From: Liolophura sinensis | Taxonomy: Eukaryota; Mollusca; Polyplacophora; Chitonida; Chitonidae | Assembly: GCF_032854445.1 (NCBI RefSeq) | Contig: NC_088307.1 | Span: 15,452,017-15,516,016, forward strand | Direction of reading: 5' to 3' | DNA length: 64,000 bases | Shown here: positions 31,802-44,595 of the stretch, piece by piece | Numbering within the stretch: the first letter of the stretch is position 1 | How the letters are laid out: each line of letters begins with the position of its first letter | Made by a program: the position numbers and the translations under genes | The notes under the pieces: model-generated | Databases searched by the model: none | What the model was told of the DNA's origin: nothing | What the model saw: the letters and a program-made list of their open reading frames with translations, nothing else

Positions 31802-34800
31802 TAGTCACGTGCCCAGGAACGGCTCTTACTCCATGGAAACCAGGGAAATTTGCAATTTTTTAAACAGCTGCCGATGCCTGGCCCAATTCCGCATCTTTTG
31901 GCACCTTATTGATCTGGGTCAGTGTTAAAGTGTACTTTTTACAGCAGACTGTATCAAGTACCTTTTATTTTTTATGTATAAATGGTGTGGGTTTTCTACA
32001 CGTAGATAAAGACATTGAGATTTGCAATTTGCAGATATGCAATTTTTTTAAAACTGCCGATGCCTGGCCCAATTCCGCATCTATTAGAACCTTATAGATG
32101 TGGGTCAGTGATCAGTTGTACTTTTTACAGCAGACTGTATCTAGTACATTGTGTTTTTTATGTACGAATGGTGTGGTTTTTCTACACGTAGATAAAGACA
32201 TTGAGATTGTCTTGGACTTAGAAGTAAGACAATTGCTGAGTGAGTTAAATGGGCTTAGCCCAAAGATTTGACGTCTTCTGGGCTACCGAAGGGCACATAA
32301 CTTATAGTCAAAAGTTGAATATAGTAATGACCAGTCGCGATAATACATAGTAACAGTGTATCCGATTTCAATTAACAAAAAGACCAGCATCTTTTGGCAC
32401 CTTATTTATGTGGGTCAGTGTTTAAGTGTACTTTTTACAGCAGACTGTATCAAGTACCTTGTGTTTTTTATGTACGAATGGTGTGGTTTTTCTACACGTA
32501 GATAAAGACATTGAGATTGTCTTGGACTTAGAAGTAAGACAATTGCTGGGTGAGTTAAATGGGCTTAGCCCAAAGATTTGACGTCTTCTGGGCTACCGAA
32601 GGGCACATAACTTATAGTCAAAAGTTGAATATAGTAATGACCAGTCGCGATGGTACATAGTACAGTGTAGCCGATTTTAAATTAACAAAAAGACCAGGCA
32701 AAAATGCAAAAGTGGAAAAACTGTTCCAGTGCTGCTGGTAAGAGGCTAATCCGACGTATTTTGTGACGAGAAATCGAAAGGTGCAAACCGCGTTGCTCTC
32801 CGACCAATACTTTTGGCTGTAGCGACAATTGAATGATCATTGATGTCATAGTCACGTGCCCAGCAACGGCTCTTACTCCATGGAAACCAGGGAAATTTGC
32901 AAATTTTTAAACAGCTGCCGATGCCTGGGCCAATTCCGCCTCTTTTTAGAACCTTATTGATGTGGGTAAGTGATCAGTTGTACTTTTTACAGCAGACTGT
33001 ATCTAGTACCTTGTGTTTTTTATGTACAAATGGTGTGGTTTTTCTACACGTAGATAAAGACATTGAGATTGTCTTGGACTTAGAAGTAAGACAATTGCTG
33101 GGTGAGTTAAATGGGCTTAGCCCAAAGATTTGACGTCTTCTGGGCTACCAAAGGGCACATAACTTATAGTCAAAAGTTGAATATAGTAATGACCAGTCGC
33201 GATGGTACATAGTACAGTGTAGCCGATTTCAAATTAACAAAAAGACCAGGCAAAAATGCAAAGGTGGAAAAACTGTTCCAGTGCTGCTGGTAAGAGGCTA
33301 ATCCGACGTATTTTGTGACGAGAAATCGAATGGTGCAAACCGCGTTGCTCTCCGACCAATACTTTTGGCTGTAGCGACAATTGAATGATCATTGATGTCA
33401 TAGTCACGTGCCCAGCAACGGCTCTTACTCCATGGAAACCAGGGAAATTTGCAAATTTTAAACAGCTGCCGATGCCTGGGCCAATTCCGCCTCTTTTAGA
33501 ACCTTATTGATGTGGGTAAGTGATCAGTTGTACTTTTTACAGCAGACTGTATCTAGTACCTTGTGTTTTTTATGTACAAATGGTGTGGTTTTTCTACACG
33601 TAGATAAAGACATTGAGATTGTCTTGGACTTAGAAGTAAGACAATTGCTGGGTGAGTTAAATGGGCTTAGCCCAAAGATTTGACGTCTTCTGGCTACCGA
33701 AGGGCACATAACTTATAGTCAAAAGTTGAATATAGTAATGACCAGTCGCGATGGTACATAGTACAGTGTAGCCGATTTCAATTAACAAAAAGACCAGGCA
33801 AAAATGCAAAAGTGGAAAAACTGTTCCAGTGCTGCTGGTAAGAGGCTAATCCGACGTATTTTGTGACGAGAAATCGAATGGTGCAAACCGCGTTGCTCTC
33901 CGACCATTACTTTTGGCTGTAGCGACAATTGAATGATCATTGATGTCATAGTCACGTGCCCAACAACGGCTCTTACTCCATGGAAACCAGGGAAATTTGC
34001 AATTTTTTAAACAGCTGCCGATGCCTGGCCCAATTCCGCATCTTTTAGCACCTTTTTTATGTGGGTCAGTGATCAGTTGTACTTTTTACAGCAGACTGTA
34101 TCAAGTACCTTGTGTTTTTTATGTACGAATGGTGTGGTTTTTCTACACGTAGATAAAGACATTGAGATTGTCTTGGACTTAGAAGTAAGACAATTGCTGA
34201 GTGAGTTAAATGGGCTTAGCCCAAAGAATTGACGTCTTCTGGGCTACCGAAGGGCACATAACTTATAGTCAAAAGTTGAATATAGTAATGACCAGTCGCG
34301 ATGGTACATAGTACAGTGTATCCGATTTCAAATTAACAAAAAGACCAGGCAAAAATGCAAAAGTGGAAAACTGTTCCAGTGCTGCTGGTAAGAGGCTAAT
34401 CCGACGTATTTTGTGACGAGAAATCGAATGGTGCAAACCGCGTTGCTCTCCGACCAATACTTTTGGCTGTAGCGACAACTGAATGATCCTTGATGTCATA
34501 GTCACGTGCCCAGCAACGGCTCTTACTCCATGGAAACCAGGGAAATTTGCAATTTTTTAAACAGCTTCCGATGCCTGGCCCATTTCCGCATCTTTTGGCA
34601 CCTTATTGATGTGGGTCAGTGTTAAAGTGTACTTTTTACAGCAGACTGTATCAAGTACCTTGTATTTTTTATGTACAAATTGGTGTGGTTTTTCTACACG
34701 TAGATAAAGACATTGAGATTGTCTTGGGCTTAGAAGTAAGACATTGCTGGGTGAGTTAAATGGGCTTAACCCAAAGATTTGACGTCTTCTGGGCTACCGA

Positions 34801-35760
34801 AGGGCACATAACTTATAGTCAAAAGTTGAATATAGTAATGACCAGTCGCGATGGTACATAGTACAGTGCATCCGATTTCAATTAACAAAAAGACCAGGCA
34901 AAAATGCAAAGGTGGAAAAACTGTTCCAGTGCTGCTGGTAAGAGGCTAATCCGACGTATTTTGTGACGAGAAATCGAATGGTCCAAAACCGCGTGTCTCT
35001 CCGACCAATACTTTTGGCTGTAGCGACAATTGAATGATCATTGATGTCATAGTCACGTGCCCAGCAACGGCTCTTACTCCATGGAAACCAGGGAAGTATG
35101 CAATTTTTTAAACAGCTGCCGATGCCTGGCCCAATTGCGCATCTTTTTAGAACCTTATAGATGTGGGTCAGTGATCAGTTGTACTTTTTACTGCAGACTG
35201 TATCTAGTACATTGTGTTTTATATGTACGAATGGTGTGGTTTTTCTACACGTAGATAAAGACATTGAGATTGTCTTGGACTTAGAAGTAAGACAATTGCT
35301 GGGTGAGTTAAATGGGCTTATCCCAAAGATTTGACGTCTTCTGGGCTACCGAAGGGCACATAACTTATAGTCAAAAGTTGAATATAGTAATGACCAGTCG
35401 CGATGGTACATAGTAGAGTGTAGCCGATTTCAATTAACAAAAAGACAAGGCAAAAATGCAAAAGTGGAAAAACTGTTCCAGTGCTGCTGGTAAGAGGGTT
35501 ATCCGACGTATTTTATGACGAGAAATCGAATGGTGCAAACCGCTTTGCTCTCCGACCAATACTTTTGGGTGTAGAGACAATTGAATTATCATTGATGACA
35601 AAATCACGTGCCTAGCAACGGCTCTTACTCCATGGAAACCAGGGAAATTTGCAATTTTTTAACAGCTACCGATGCCTGGCCCAATTCCGCATCTTTTGTC
35701 ACCTTATTGATGTGGGTCACTGTTCAATTGTACATTTTACAGCAGACTGTATCTAGTACC
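31802..35760 (+). repeat. ~550-bp satellite, forward block
   Basis: About seven units in forward orientation; GTCACGTGCCCAGCAACGGC recurs at about 550-bp spacing (near 32851, 33401, 33951, 34500, 35050). The first units are shortened by internal deletions (joins near 32030 and 32390). The short open frames inside units are satellite translation products, not genes. Confidence 0.95.
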
Positions 35761-38700
35761 TTGTGTTTTACAGTCTGCTGTAAAAAGTACACTTTAACAC
35801 TGACCCACATCAACAAGGTGCCAAAAGATGCGGAATTGGGCCAGGCATCGGCAGCTGTTTAAAAATTTGCAAATTTCCCTGCTTTCCATGGAGTAAGAGC
35901 CGTTGCTGGGCACGTGACTATGACATCAATGATCATTCAATTGTCGTTACAGCCAAAAGTATTAGTCGGGGATCATCGCAGTTTGCACCATTCGATTTCT
36001 CGTCACAAAATACGTCGGATTAGCCTCTTACCAGCAGCACTGGAACAGTTTTTCCACTTTTGCATTTTTGCCTGGTCTTTTTGTTAATTGAAATCGGCTA
36101 CACTGTACTATGTACCATCGCGACTGGTCATTACTATATTCAACTTTTGACTATAAGTTATGTGCCCTTCGGTAGCCCAGAAGACGTCAAATCTTTGGGC
36201 TAAGCCCATTTAACTCACCCAGCAACTGTCTTACTTCTAAGTCCAAGACAATCTCAATGTCTTTATCTACGTGTAGAAAAACCACACCATTTGTACATAA
36301 AAAACACAAAATACTTGATACAGTCTGCTGTAAAAAGTACTCTTGAACACTGACCCACATCAATAAGGTGCCAAAAGATGCAAAATTGGGCCAGGCATCG
36401 GCAGCTGTTAAAAAATTGCAAATTTCCCTGGTTTCCATGGAGTAAGAGCCGTTCCTGGGCACGTGATTTTGTCAACAATGATCATTAAATTGTCGCTACA
36501 GCCAAAAGTATTGGTCGGAGAGCAACGCGGTTTGCAAAATTCGATTTCTCGTCACAAAATACGTCGGATTAGCCTCTTACCAGCAGCACTGGAACAGTTT
36601 TTCCTCTTTTGCATTTTTGCCTGGTCTTTTTGTTAATATGAAATCGGATACACTGTACTATGTACCATCGCGACTGGTTATTACTATATTCAACTTTTGA
36701 CTATAACTTATGTGCCCTTCGGTAGCCCAGAAGACGTCAAATCTTTGGGCTAAGCCCATTTAACTCACTCAGCAATGGTCTTACTTCTAAGTCCAAGACA
36801 ATCTCAATGTCTTTATCTACGTGTAAAAAAACCACACCATTCGTACATAAAAAACACAAGGTACTTGATACAGTCTGCAGTAAAAAGTACAATTGATCAC
36901 TGACTTACATTTATGAGGTTCTAAAAGATGCGGAATTGGGCCAGGCATCGGCAGCTGTTAAAAAATTGCAAATTTCCCCGGTTTCCATGGAGTAAGAGCC
37001 GTTGCTGGGCACGTGACTATGACATCAATGATCATTCAATTGTCTCTACAGCCAAAAGTATTGGTCGGAGAGCAACGCGGTTTGCACCATTCGATTTCTC
37101 GTCACAAAATACGTCGGATTAGCCTCTTACCAGCAGCACTGGAACAGTTTTTCCACTTTTGCATTTTTGCCTGGTCTTTTTGTTAATTGAAATCGGCTAC
37201 ACTGTACTATGTACCATCGCGACTGGTCATTACTATATTCAACTTTTGACTATAAGTTATGTGCCCTTCGGTAGCCCAGAAGACGTCAAATCTTTGGGCT
37301 AAGCCCATTTAACTCACCCAGCAACTGTCTTACTTCTAAGTCCAAGACAATCTCAATGTCTTTATCTACGTGTAGAAAAACCACACCATTTGTACATAAA
37401 AAACACAAAATACTTGATACAGTCTGCTGTAAAAAGTACTCTTGAACACTGACCCACATCAATAAGGTGCCATAAGATGCGGAATTGGGTCAGGCATCGG
37501 CAGCTGTTAAAAAATTGCAAATTTCCCTGGTTTCCATGGAGTAAGAGCCGTTGCTGGGCACGTGATTTTGTCATCAATGATCATTCAATTGTCGCTACAG
37601 CCAAAAGTATTGGTCGGAGAGCAACGCGGTTTGCACCATTCGATTTCTCGTCACAAAATACGTCGGATTAGCCTCTTACCAGCAGCACTGGAACAGTTTT
37701 TCCACTTTTGCATTTTTGCCTTGTCTTTTTGTTAATTTGAAATCGAATACACTGTACTATGTACCATCGCGACTGGTCATTACTATATTCAACTTTTGAC
37801 TATAACTTATGTGCCCTTCGGTAGCCCAGAAGACGTCAAATCTTTGGGCTAAGCCCATTTAACTCACTCAGCAATGGTCTTACTTCTAAGTCCAAGACAA
37901 TCTCAATGTCTTTATCTACGTGTAGAAAAACCACACCATTCGTACATAAAAAACACAAGGTACTTGATACAGTCTGCAGTAAAAAGTACAATTGATCACT
38001 GACTTACATTTATGAGGTTCTAAAAGATGCGGAATTGGGCCAGGCATCGGCAGCTGTTAAAAAATTGCAAATTTCAGTGGTTTCCATGGAGTAAGAGCCG
38101 TTGCTGGGCACGTGACAATGACATCAATGATCATTCAATTGTCTCTACAGCCAAAAGTATTGGTCGGAGAGCAACGCGGTTTGCACCATTCGATTTCTCG
38201 TCACAAAATACGTCGGATTAGCTTCTTACCAGCAGCACTGGAACAGTTTTTCCACTTTTGCATTTTTGCCTGGTCTTTTTGTTAATTGAAATCGGCTACA
38301 CTGTGCTATGTACCATCGCGACTGGTCATTACTATATTCAACTTTTGACTATAAGTTATGTGCCCTTCGGTAGCCCAGAAGACGTCAAATCTTTGGGCTA
38401 AGCCCATTTAACTCACCCAGCAACTGTCTTACTTCTAAGTCCAAGACAATCTCAATGTCTTTATCTACGTGTAGAAAAACCACACCATTTGTACATAAAA
38501 AACACAAAATACTTGATACAGTCTGCTGTAAAAAGTACTCTTGAACACTGACCCACATCAATAAGGTGCCAAAAGATGCAAAATTGGGCCAGGCATCGGC
38601 AGCTGTTAAAAAATTGCAAATTTCCCTGGTTTCCATGGAGTAAGAGCCGTTCCTGGGCACGTGATTTTGTCATCAATGATCATTCAATTGTCGCTACAGC

Positions 38701-41700
38701 CAAAAGTATTGGTCGGAGAGCAACGCGGTTTGCACCATTCGATTTCTCGTGACAAAATACGTCGGATTAGCCTCTTACCAGCAGCACTGGAACAGTTTTT
38801 CCTCTTTTGCATTTTTGCCTGGTCTTTTTGTTAATATGAAATCGGATACACTGTACTATGTACCATCGCGACTGGTTATTACTATATTCAACTTTTGACT
38901 ATAACTTATGTGCCCTTCGGTAGCCCAGAAGACGTCAAATCTTTGGGCTAAGCCCATTTAACTCACTCAGCAATGGTCTTACTTCTAAGTCCAAGACAAT
39001 CTCAATGTCTTTATCTACGTGTAAAAAAACCACACCATTCGTACATAAAAAACACAAGGTACTTGATACAGTCTGCAGTAAAAAGTACAATTGATCACTG
39101 ACTTACATTTATGAGGTTCTAAAAGATGCGGAATTGGGCCAGGCATCGGCAGCTGTTAAAAAATTGCAAATTTCCCCGGTTTCCATGGAGTAAGAGCCGT
39201 TGCTGGGCACGTGACTATGACATCAATGATCATTCAATTGTCTCTACAGCCAAAAGTATTGGTCGGAGAGCAACGCGGTTTGCACCATTCGATTTCTCGT
39301 CACAAAATACGTCGGATTAGCCTCTTACCAGCAGCACTGGAACAGTTTTTCCACTTTTGCATTTTTGCCTGGTCTTTTTGTTAATTGAAATCGGCTACAC
39401 TGTACTATGTACCATCGCGACTGGTCATTACTATATTCAACTTTTGACTATAAGTTATGTGCCCTTCGGTAGCCCAGAAGACGTCAAATCTTTGGGCTAA
39501 GCCCATTTAACTCACCCAGCAACTGTCTTACTTCTAAGTCCAAGACAATCTCAATGTCTTTATCTACGTGTAGAAAAACCACACCATTTGTACATAAAAA
39601 ACACAAAATACTTGATACAGTCTGCTGTAAAAAGTACTCTTGAACACTGACCCACATCAATAAGGTGCCATAAGATGCGGAATTGGGCCAGGCATCGGCA
39701 GCTGTTAAAAAATTGCAAATTTCCCTGGTTTCCATGGAGTAAGAGCCGTTGCTGGGCACGTGATTTTGTCATCAATGATCATTCAATTGTCGCTACAGCC
39801 AAAAGTATTGGTCGGAGAGCAACGCGGTTTGCACCATTCGATTTCTCGTCACAAAATACGTCGGATTAGCCTCTTACCAGCAGCACTGGAACAGTTTTTC
39901 CACTTTTACATTTTTGCCTGGTCTTTTTGTTAATTTGAAATCGGATACACTGTACTATGTACCATCGCGACTGGTCATTACTATATTCAACTTTTGACTA
40001 TAACTTATGTGCCCTTCGGTAGCCCAGAAGACGTCAAATCTTTGGGCTAAGCCCATTTAACTCACTCAGCAATGGTCTTACTTCTAAGTCCAAGACAATC
40101 TCAATGTCTTTATCTACGTGTAGAAAAACCACACCATTCGTACATAAAAAACACAAGGTACTTGATACAGTCTGCAGTAAAAAGTACAATTGATCACTGA
40201 CTTACATTTATGAGGTTCTAAAAGATGCGGAATTGGGCCAGGCATCGGCAGCTGTTAAAAAATTGCAAATTTCAGTGGTTTCCATGGAGTAAGAGCCGTT
40301 GCTGGGCACGTGACAATGACATCAATGATCATTCAATTGTCTCTACAGCCAAAAGTATTGGTCGGAGAGCAACGCGGTTTGCAAAATTCGATTTCTCGTC
40401 ACAAAATACGTCGGATTAGCTTCTTACCAGCAGCACTGGAACAGTTTTTCCACTTTTGCATTTTTGCCTGGTCTTTTTGTTAATTGAAATCGGCTACACT
40501 TTACTATGTACCATCGCGACTGGTCATTACTATATTCAACTTTTGACTATAAGTTATGTGCCCTTCGGTAGAGCAGAAGACGTCAAATCTTTGGGATAAG
40601 CCCATTTAACTCACCCAGCAATTGTCTTACTTCTAAGTCCAAGACAATCTCAATGTCTTTATCTACGTGTAGAAAAACCACACCATTTGTACATAAAAAA
40701 CACAAGGTACTAGATACAGTCTGCTGTAAAAAGTACAACTGATCACTGACCTACATCAATAATGTGCCAAAAGATTCTAAATTGGGCCAGGCATCGGCAG
40801 CTGATTAAAAAATTGCAAATTTCCCTGGTTTCCATGGAGTAAGAGCCGTTGCTGGGCACATGACTATGACATCAATGATCATTCAGTTGTCGCTACAGCC
40901 AAAAGTAATGGTCGGAGAGCAACTCGGTTTGCACCATTCGATTTCTCGTCACAAAATACGTCGGATTAGCCTCTTACCAGCAGCACTGGAACAGTTTTTC
41001 CACTTTTGCATTTTTGCCTGGTCTTTTTGTTAATTGAAATCGGCTACACTGTACTATGTACCATCGCGACTGGTCATTACTATATTCAACTTTTGACTAT
41101 AAGTTATGTGCCCTTCGGTAGCCCAGAAGACGTCAAATCTTTGGGCTAAGCCCATTTAACTCACCCAGCAATTGTCTTACTTATAATTCGAAGAAAACCT
41201 CAATGTCTTTATCCACATGTTGAAAAACCACACCATTTGTATATAAAAAACCACAAGGTACTTGATACAGTCTGCTGTAAAAGGTACAATTGAACACTGA
41301 CCAACATCAATAAGGTGCCAAAAGATGGGGAATTGGGACAGGTATCTCCAGCTGTTGAAAAATTGCAAATTTTTTGGGTTTCCATGGAGTAAGAGCCTTT
41401 GCCGGGCACGTGATTATGACATCAATGATCATTTAATTGTCACTACAGCCAAAAGTATTGGTCGGAGAGCAACGCGGTTTGCACTATTCGATTTCTCGTC
41501 ACAAAATACGTCGGGTTAGCCTCTTACCAGCAGCATTGGAACAGTTTTTCCACTTTCGGATTTTTGCCTGGTCTTTTTGCTAATGGAAATCGGCTACATT
41601 TACTATGTACCATCGCGACTTGTCATTACAATATTCAAATTTTTATTATAAGTTATGTGCCCTTCGGTAGCCCAGAAGACGTCACATCTTTGGGCTAAGC

Positions 41701-43165
41701 CCATTTAACTCACCCAGCAATTGTCTTACTTCTAAGTCGAAGACAAACTTAATGTCTTTATCTAAAATGTTGAAAAACCACACCATTTGTATATAAAAAA
41801 CACAATGTACTTGATACAGTCTGCTGTAAAAAGTACAACTGAACACTGACCCACATCAATGAGGTGCCAAAAGATGGGGAATTGGGCCAGGCATCTCCAG
41901 CTGTTGAAAAATTGCAAATTTCCCTGGTTTCCATGGAGTAAGAGCCGTTGCTGGGCACGTGATTATGACATCAATCATGTTTTAAACGTCGCGACAGCTA
42001 CAAGTATTGATCGGAGAGCAATGCAGTTTGCTTCATTTAATTTCTCGTGACAAAATACCACGGACTAGCTTCTTTTTAAGAGCATTGGAACAATCTTTCC
42101 TCTTTTGCATTTTTGCCTGGTCTCTTTGTTAATTTAAATCAGCCACACTGTAGTGTGGACCATCGCTAATGCTCTTTACTATATTGAACTTTTGTCTATA
42201 ACCTATGTGCCATTCGCAAGCCCAGAAGACGCCAAATCTTTGGGACAAGCCCATTTGACTGGCCCAGCAATTGTCATATTTCTAAGTAGAAGACGAATCC
42301 AATGTCTTTATCCACATGTTGAAAACAACAGCATTTGTATATAGAAAACACAAGGTACTCGAAAGAGTTTGTTCTTTAAATACATTTGAACACTGACCCA
42401 TATCAGTAAGGTGCAAAAAGATGCAGAATTATTCATATCATCAACAGGTTTTGAGAGAATTGAAAATTTCACTGGTTTCCAAGGAGTAAGAGCCGTTGCT
42501 GGGCACGTGATTATGACATCAATTATGTTTTAAACGTCGCTACAGCTAAAAGTATTGATCGGAGAGCAACGCGGTTTGCACCTTTTGATTTCTCGTCACA
42601 AAAAATTTCGGATTAGCTTCTTTTCAGGAGCATTGGAACAATTTTTCCACTTTTGGAGTTTTGCCTCGGCTTTTTGTTGATTTCAATGAGCTATACTGTA
42701 GTATGTACCATCGCAATTGGTTTTTATTATATTAAACTTTCGGCTATAAGTTATGTGCCATTCGCTAGCCCACAGGACGTCAAATCTTTGGGCCAAGCCC
42801 ATTTGACTGGCCCAGCAATTGTCTTACTTTTAAGTGGAAGACAAACCCATTGTCTTTGTGCACATGTTGAAAACAACAGCATTCTGTTTTATAAAATACA
42901 ATTGAACACTAGCCCACATCAATAAGGTGCCAAAAGATGCGGAATTGGGCAAGGCATTGACAGGTGTCAGACAATTTTAATTTTCACTGGTTTCCAAGGA
43001 GAAAGAGCCGTTGTTGGACACGTCATTATGACTTCAATCATGTTTTAAACGTCGCTACAGCTAAAAGTATTGGTTGGAGAGCAATGCAGTTTGCACTATT
43101 CGATTGCTCTTGACAAAATACCACGGACTAGCTTTATTTAAGAGCATTGGATCAACTTTTCCACT
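35761..43165 (-). repeat. ~550-bp satellite, reverse block with higher-order repeat
   Basis: About 13 units in reverse orientation; GGTGCCAAAAGATGCGGAAT or variants recur every ~550 bp from 35816. Corresponding open frames repeat at exactly 2,198 bp (36187/38385, 36928/39126, 37362/39560, 38027/40225), so a four-unit block at about 36187-38384 is duplicated as 38385-40582. Units right of about 41200 diverge progressively toward the array edge. Confidence 0.97.
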
Positions 43166-43224
43166 TTGGATGTGCTAGCTGCTGGCTATACTACTGCTAT
43201 GGTAAGTACTTGGCACCTTTAACC

Positions 43225-43779
43225 ATGGCGCTGACCACTGCTCATTTGAACACCACTGCTGTCCTAGAAATGAGCCGTATGATCCAGAGGAACATGAGTA
43301 CAACGAATCCGAAAGGCCCGAAGGAAGAGGAGGGGGTGACAGCGGATTCTACGAATGACGGCCCTGCGAAGAATCCAAAAAAGTCGCTGCAGGTCGAGCA
43401 GGTGCTGCAGCGAGAACGGCCAAGGCTGAAAAGCTCAAGGACGAGCTTCGTGAGGCAAAGGCTGCTTTGCTTGGCGCAGCTGATTCCACCAAGAAACAGC
43501 CGGATTTAACGAAGGAGGGGGAGGCCGCGAAGGAACCGGATTCTACAAAGGCACACCAAATCACCCACTGGAGGGCGCCTGGCGTTATTAGGCGCTGGCA
43601 GCCTTGTAGTGCTAGTGTTGCTACGCGTCTGGCGCATCCGCTATACAGCACATGCACGAGGTGCAGATATTACGCCGCATGCACGAGGTGTAGATATCAC
43701 GCCACAGGAAAAGAATCTCCATTTGAATACACTTCGCGACCCTTTCTATATAGAGCAGCATGTCTACTCCACCCAGTGA
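43225..43779 (+). pseudogene. Small single-TM protein gene, frame broken twice
   Basis: Starts MALTTAHLNTTAVLEMSRMI at 43225. The frame moves by -1 near an AAAAAAG heptamer at 43377-43383 into an Ala/Lys/Glu-rich, coiled-coil-like stretch (KAEKLKDELREAKAALLGAA), then returns to the first frame near 43545-43570. There it encodes a hydrophobic segment (LALLGAGSLVVLVLLRVW) and a tail ending FYIEQHVYSTQ, stop at 43777-43779. The end overlaps the next ORF by 20 nt. I recall similar small TM proteins next to integrases in cnidarian virus-like elements, but no function is known to me. Confidence 0.6.
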
Positions 43780-43999
43780 CGGAAAAGTGCTAGTCAACGC
43801 GGCCTACCACGCCGCTGTGGTCTCTCTCCTGGCCACTGGGTACGCTCGTCTCGGCCAGATGTTCCTGAAAGGAGCCCTCCCGAAGCTGGACTTAACACCC
43901 CGTGACGTCGGCATGGTCATTGCAGATGTAGGCCTGGCTATGTTTTCGAAGGACCTGCTAATTAAACAAGGGCTCCTTCCTCCCAATATAATCCAGTAG
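43760..43999 (+). CDS. 79-aa hypothetical protein of virus-like element
   Basis: ATG at 43760 lies inside the end of the preceding gene. The product contains KLDLTPRDVGMVIADVGLAM and ends KQGLLPPNIIQ, with two weakly hydrophobic helices. It has the look of a small conserved protein of Polinton-like clusters, but I cannot name its function. Stop is followed two bases later by the next ATG, so transcription is probably shared. Confidence 0.7.
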   Translation: MSTPPSDGKVLVNAAYHAAVVSLLATGYARLGQMFLKGALPKLDLTPRDVGMVIADVGLAMFSKDLLIKQGLLPPNIIQ

Positions 44000-44001
44000 T
44001 A

Positions 44002-44451
44002 ATGGCCTCCATCGCAATGATGATGGGCGGCGCCCTCGTAGACGCTTTGGCCTTCAGCGGGAGCAGCTATATGCTTTCGATGCTGAGGAGTTCCGGTGTC
44101 GACGAAAAGCGGAGGCGCCATGACCGCGCTGTAGAGCAGCTCCAAGCGGCCCAGGAACAATGGGCCCGAAAGCGCACTGAGCGCTTGGACTGGATCAACG
44201 ATGAACTCCGCCGCCAGGGCCATGCTGTCCAAACGTTCCGGGATGTCGACGCTGCAATCCGCGAGTATTCTAGGGTCACGGGCAAAACTCTTACACGCGA
44301 TGCACGCGAGGCGCTGCTGGGCTCAGAGCCACAGCTCTCCGATTTCTATGTGCCTAGTGAAGATCAAAAACACCGCGAGATGACTTTCGTCATCCTGGGA
44401 ATGTGTGTGGTTGGGGGTGTGAGTTACGGAATCGCAAAACTCACCAAGTAA
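44002..44451 (+). CDS. 149-aa hypothetical protein with C-terminal TM
   Basis: The N-terminus MASIAMMMGGALVDALAFSG is hydrophobic. A charged helical middle (RAVEQLQAAQEQWARKRTER) is followed by SDFYVPSEDQKHREM and a C-terminal membrane segment (FVILGMCVVGGVSYGIAKL). The architecture suggests a membrane or virion-associated protein of the element; this is inference. Two bases separate it from the upstream ORF, 144 bases from the integrase ORF. Confidence 0.7.
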   Translation: MASIAMMMGGALVDALAFSGSSYMLSMLRSSGVDEKRRRHDRAVEQLQAAQEQWARKRTERLDWINDELRRQGHAVQTFRDVDAAIREYSRVTGKTLTRDAREALLGSEPQLSDFYVPSEDQKHREMTFVILGMCVVGGVSYGIAKLTK

Positions 44452-44595
44452 TCCGAACTGATTGTGCCGGACTCACCATCGAGCTCCTCGCCGTATAGCA
44501 GGCACGATCTTAGTAGTAAGGTGGTTCTGCGCCGCGATGATTAACATCTTTTTCGTCGCAAATCTGTTAGAGGGCTGCTAGAATACCTTGATGAC

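Noticed and set aside
31909-41958. Many 60-90 aa ORFs such as MPSNGSYSMETREICNFLTA
   Set aside because: They recur with satellite periodicity and occur on both strands; satellite DNA, not a gene family.
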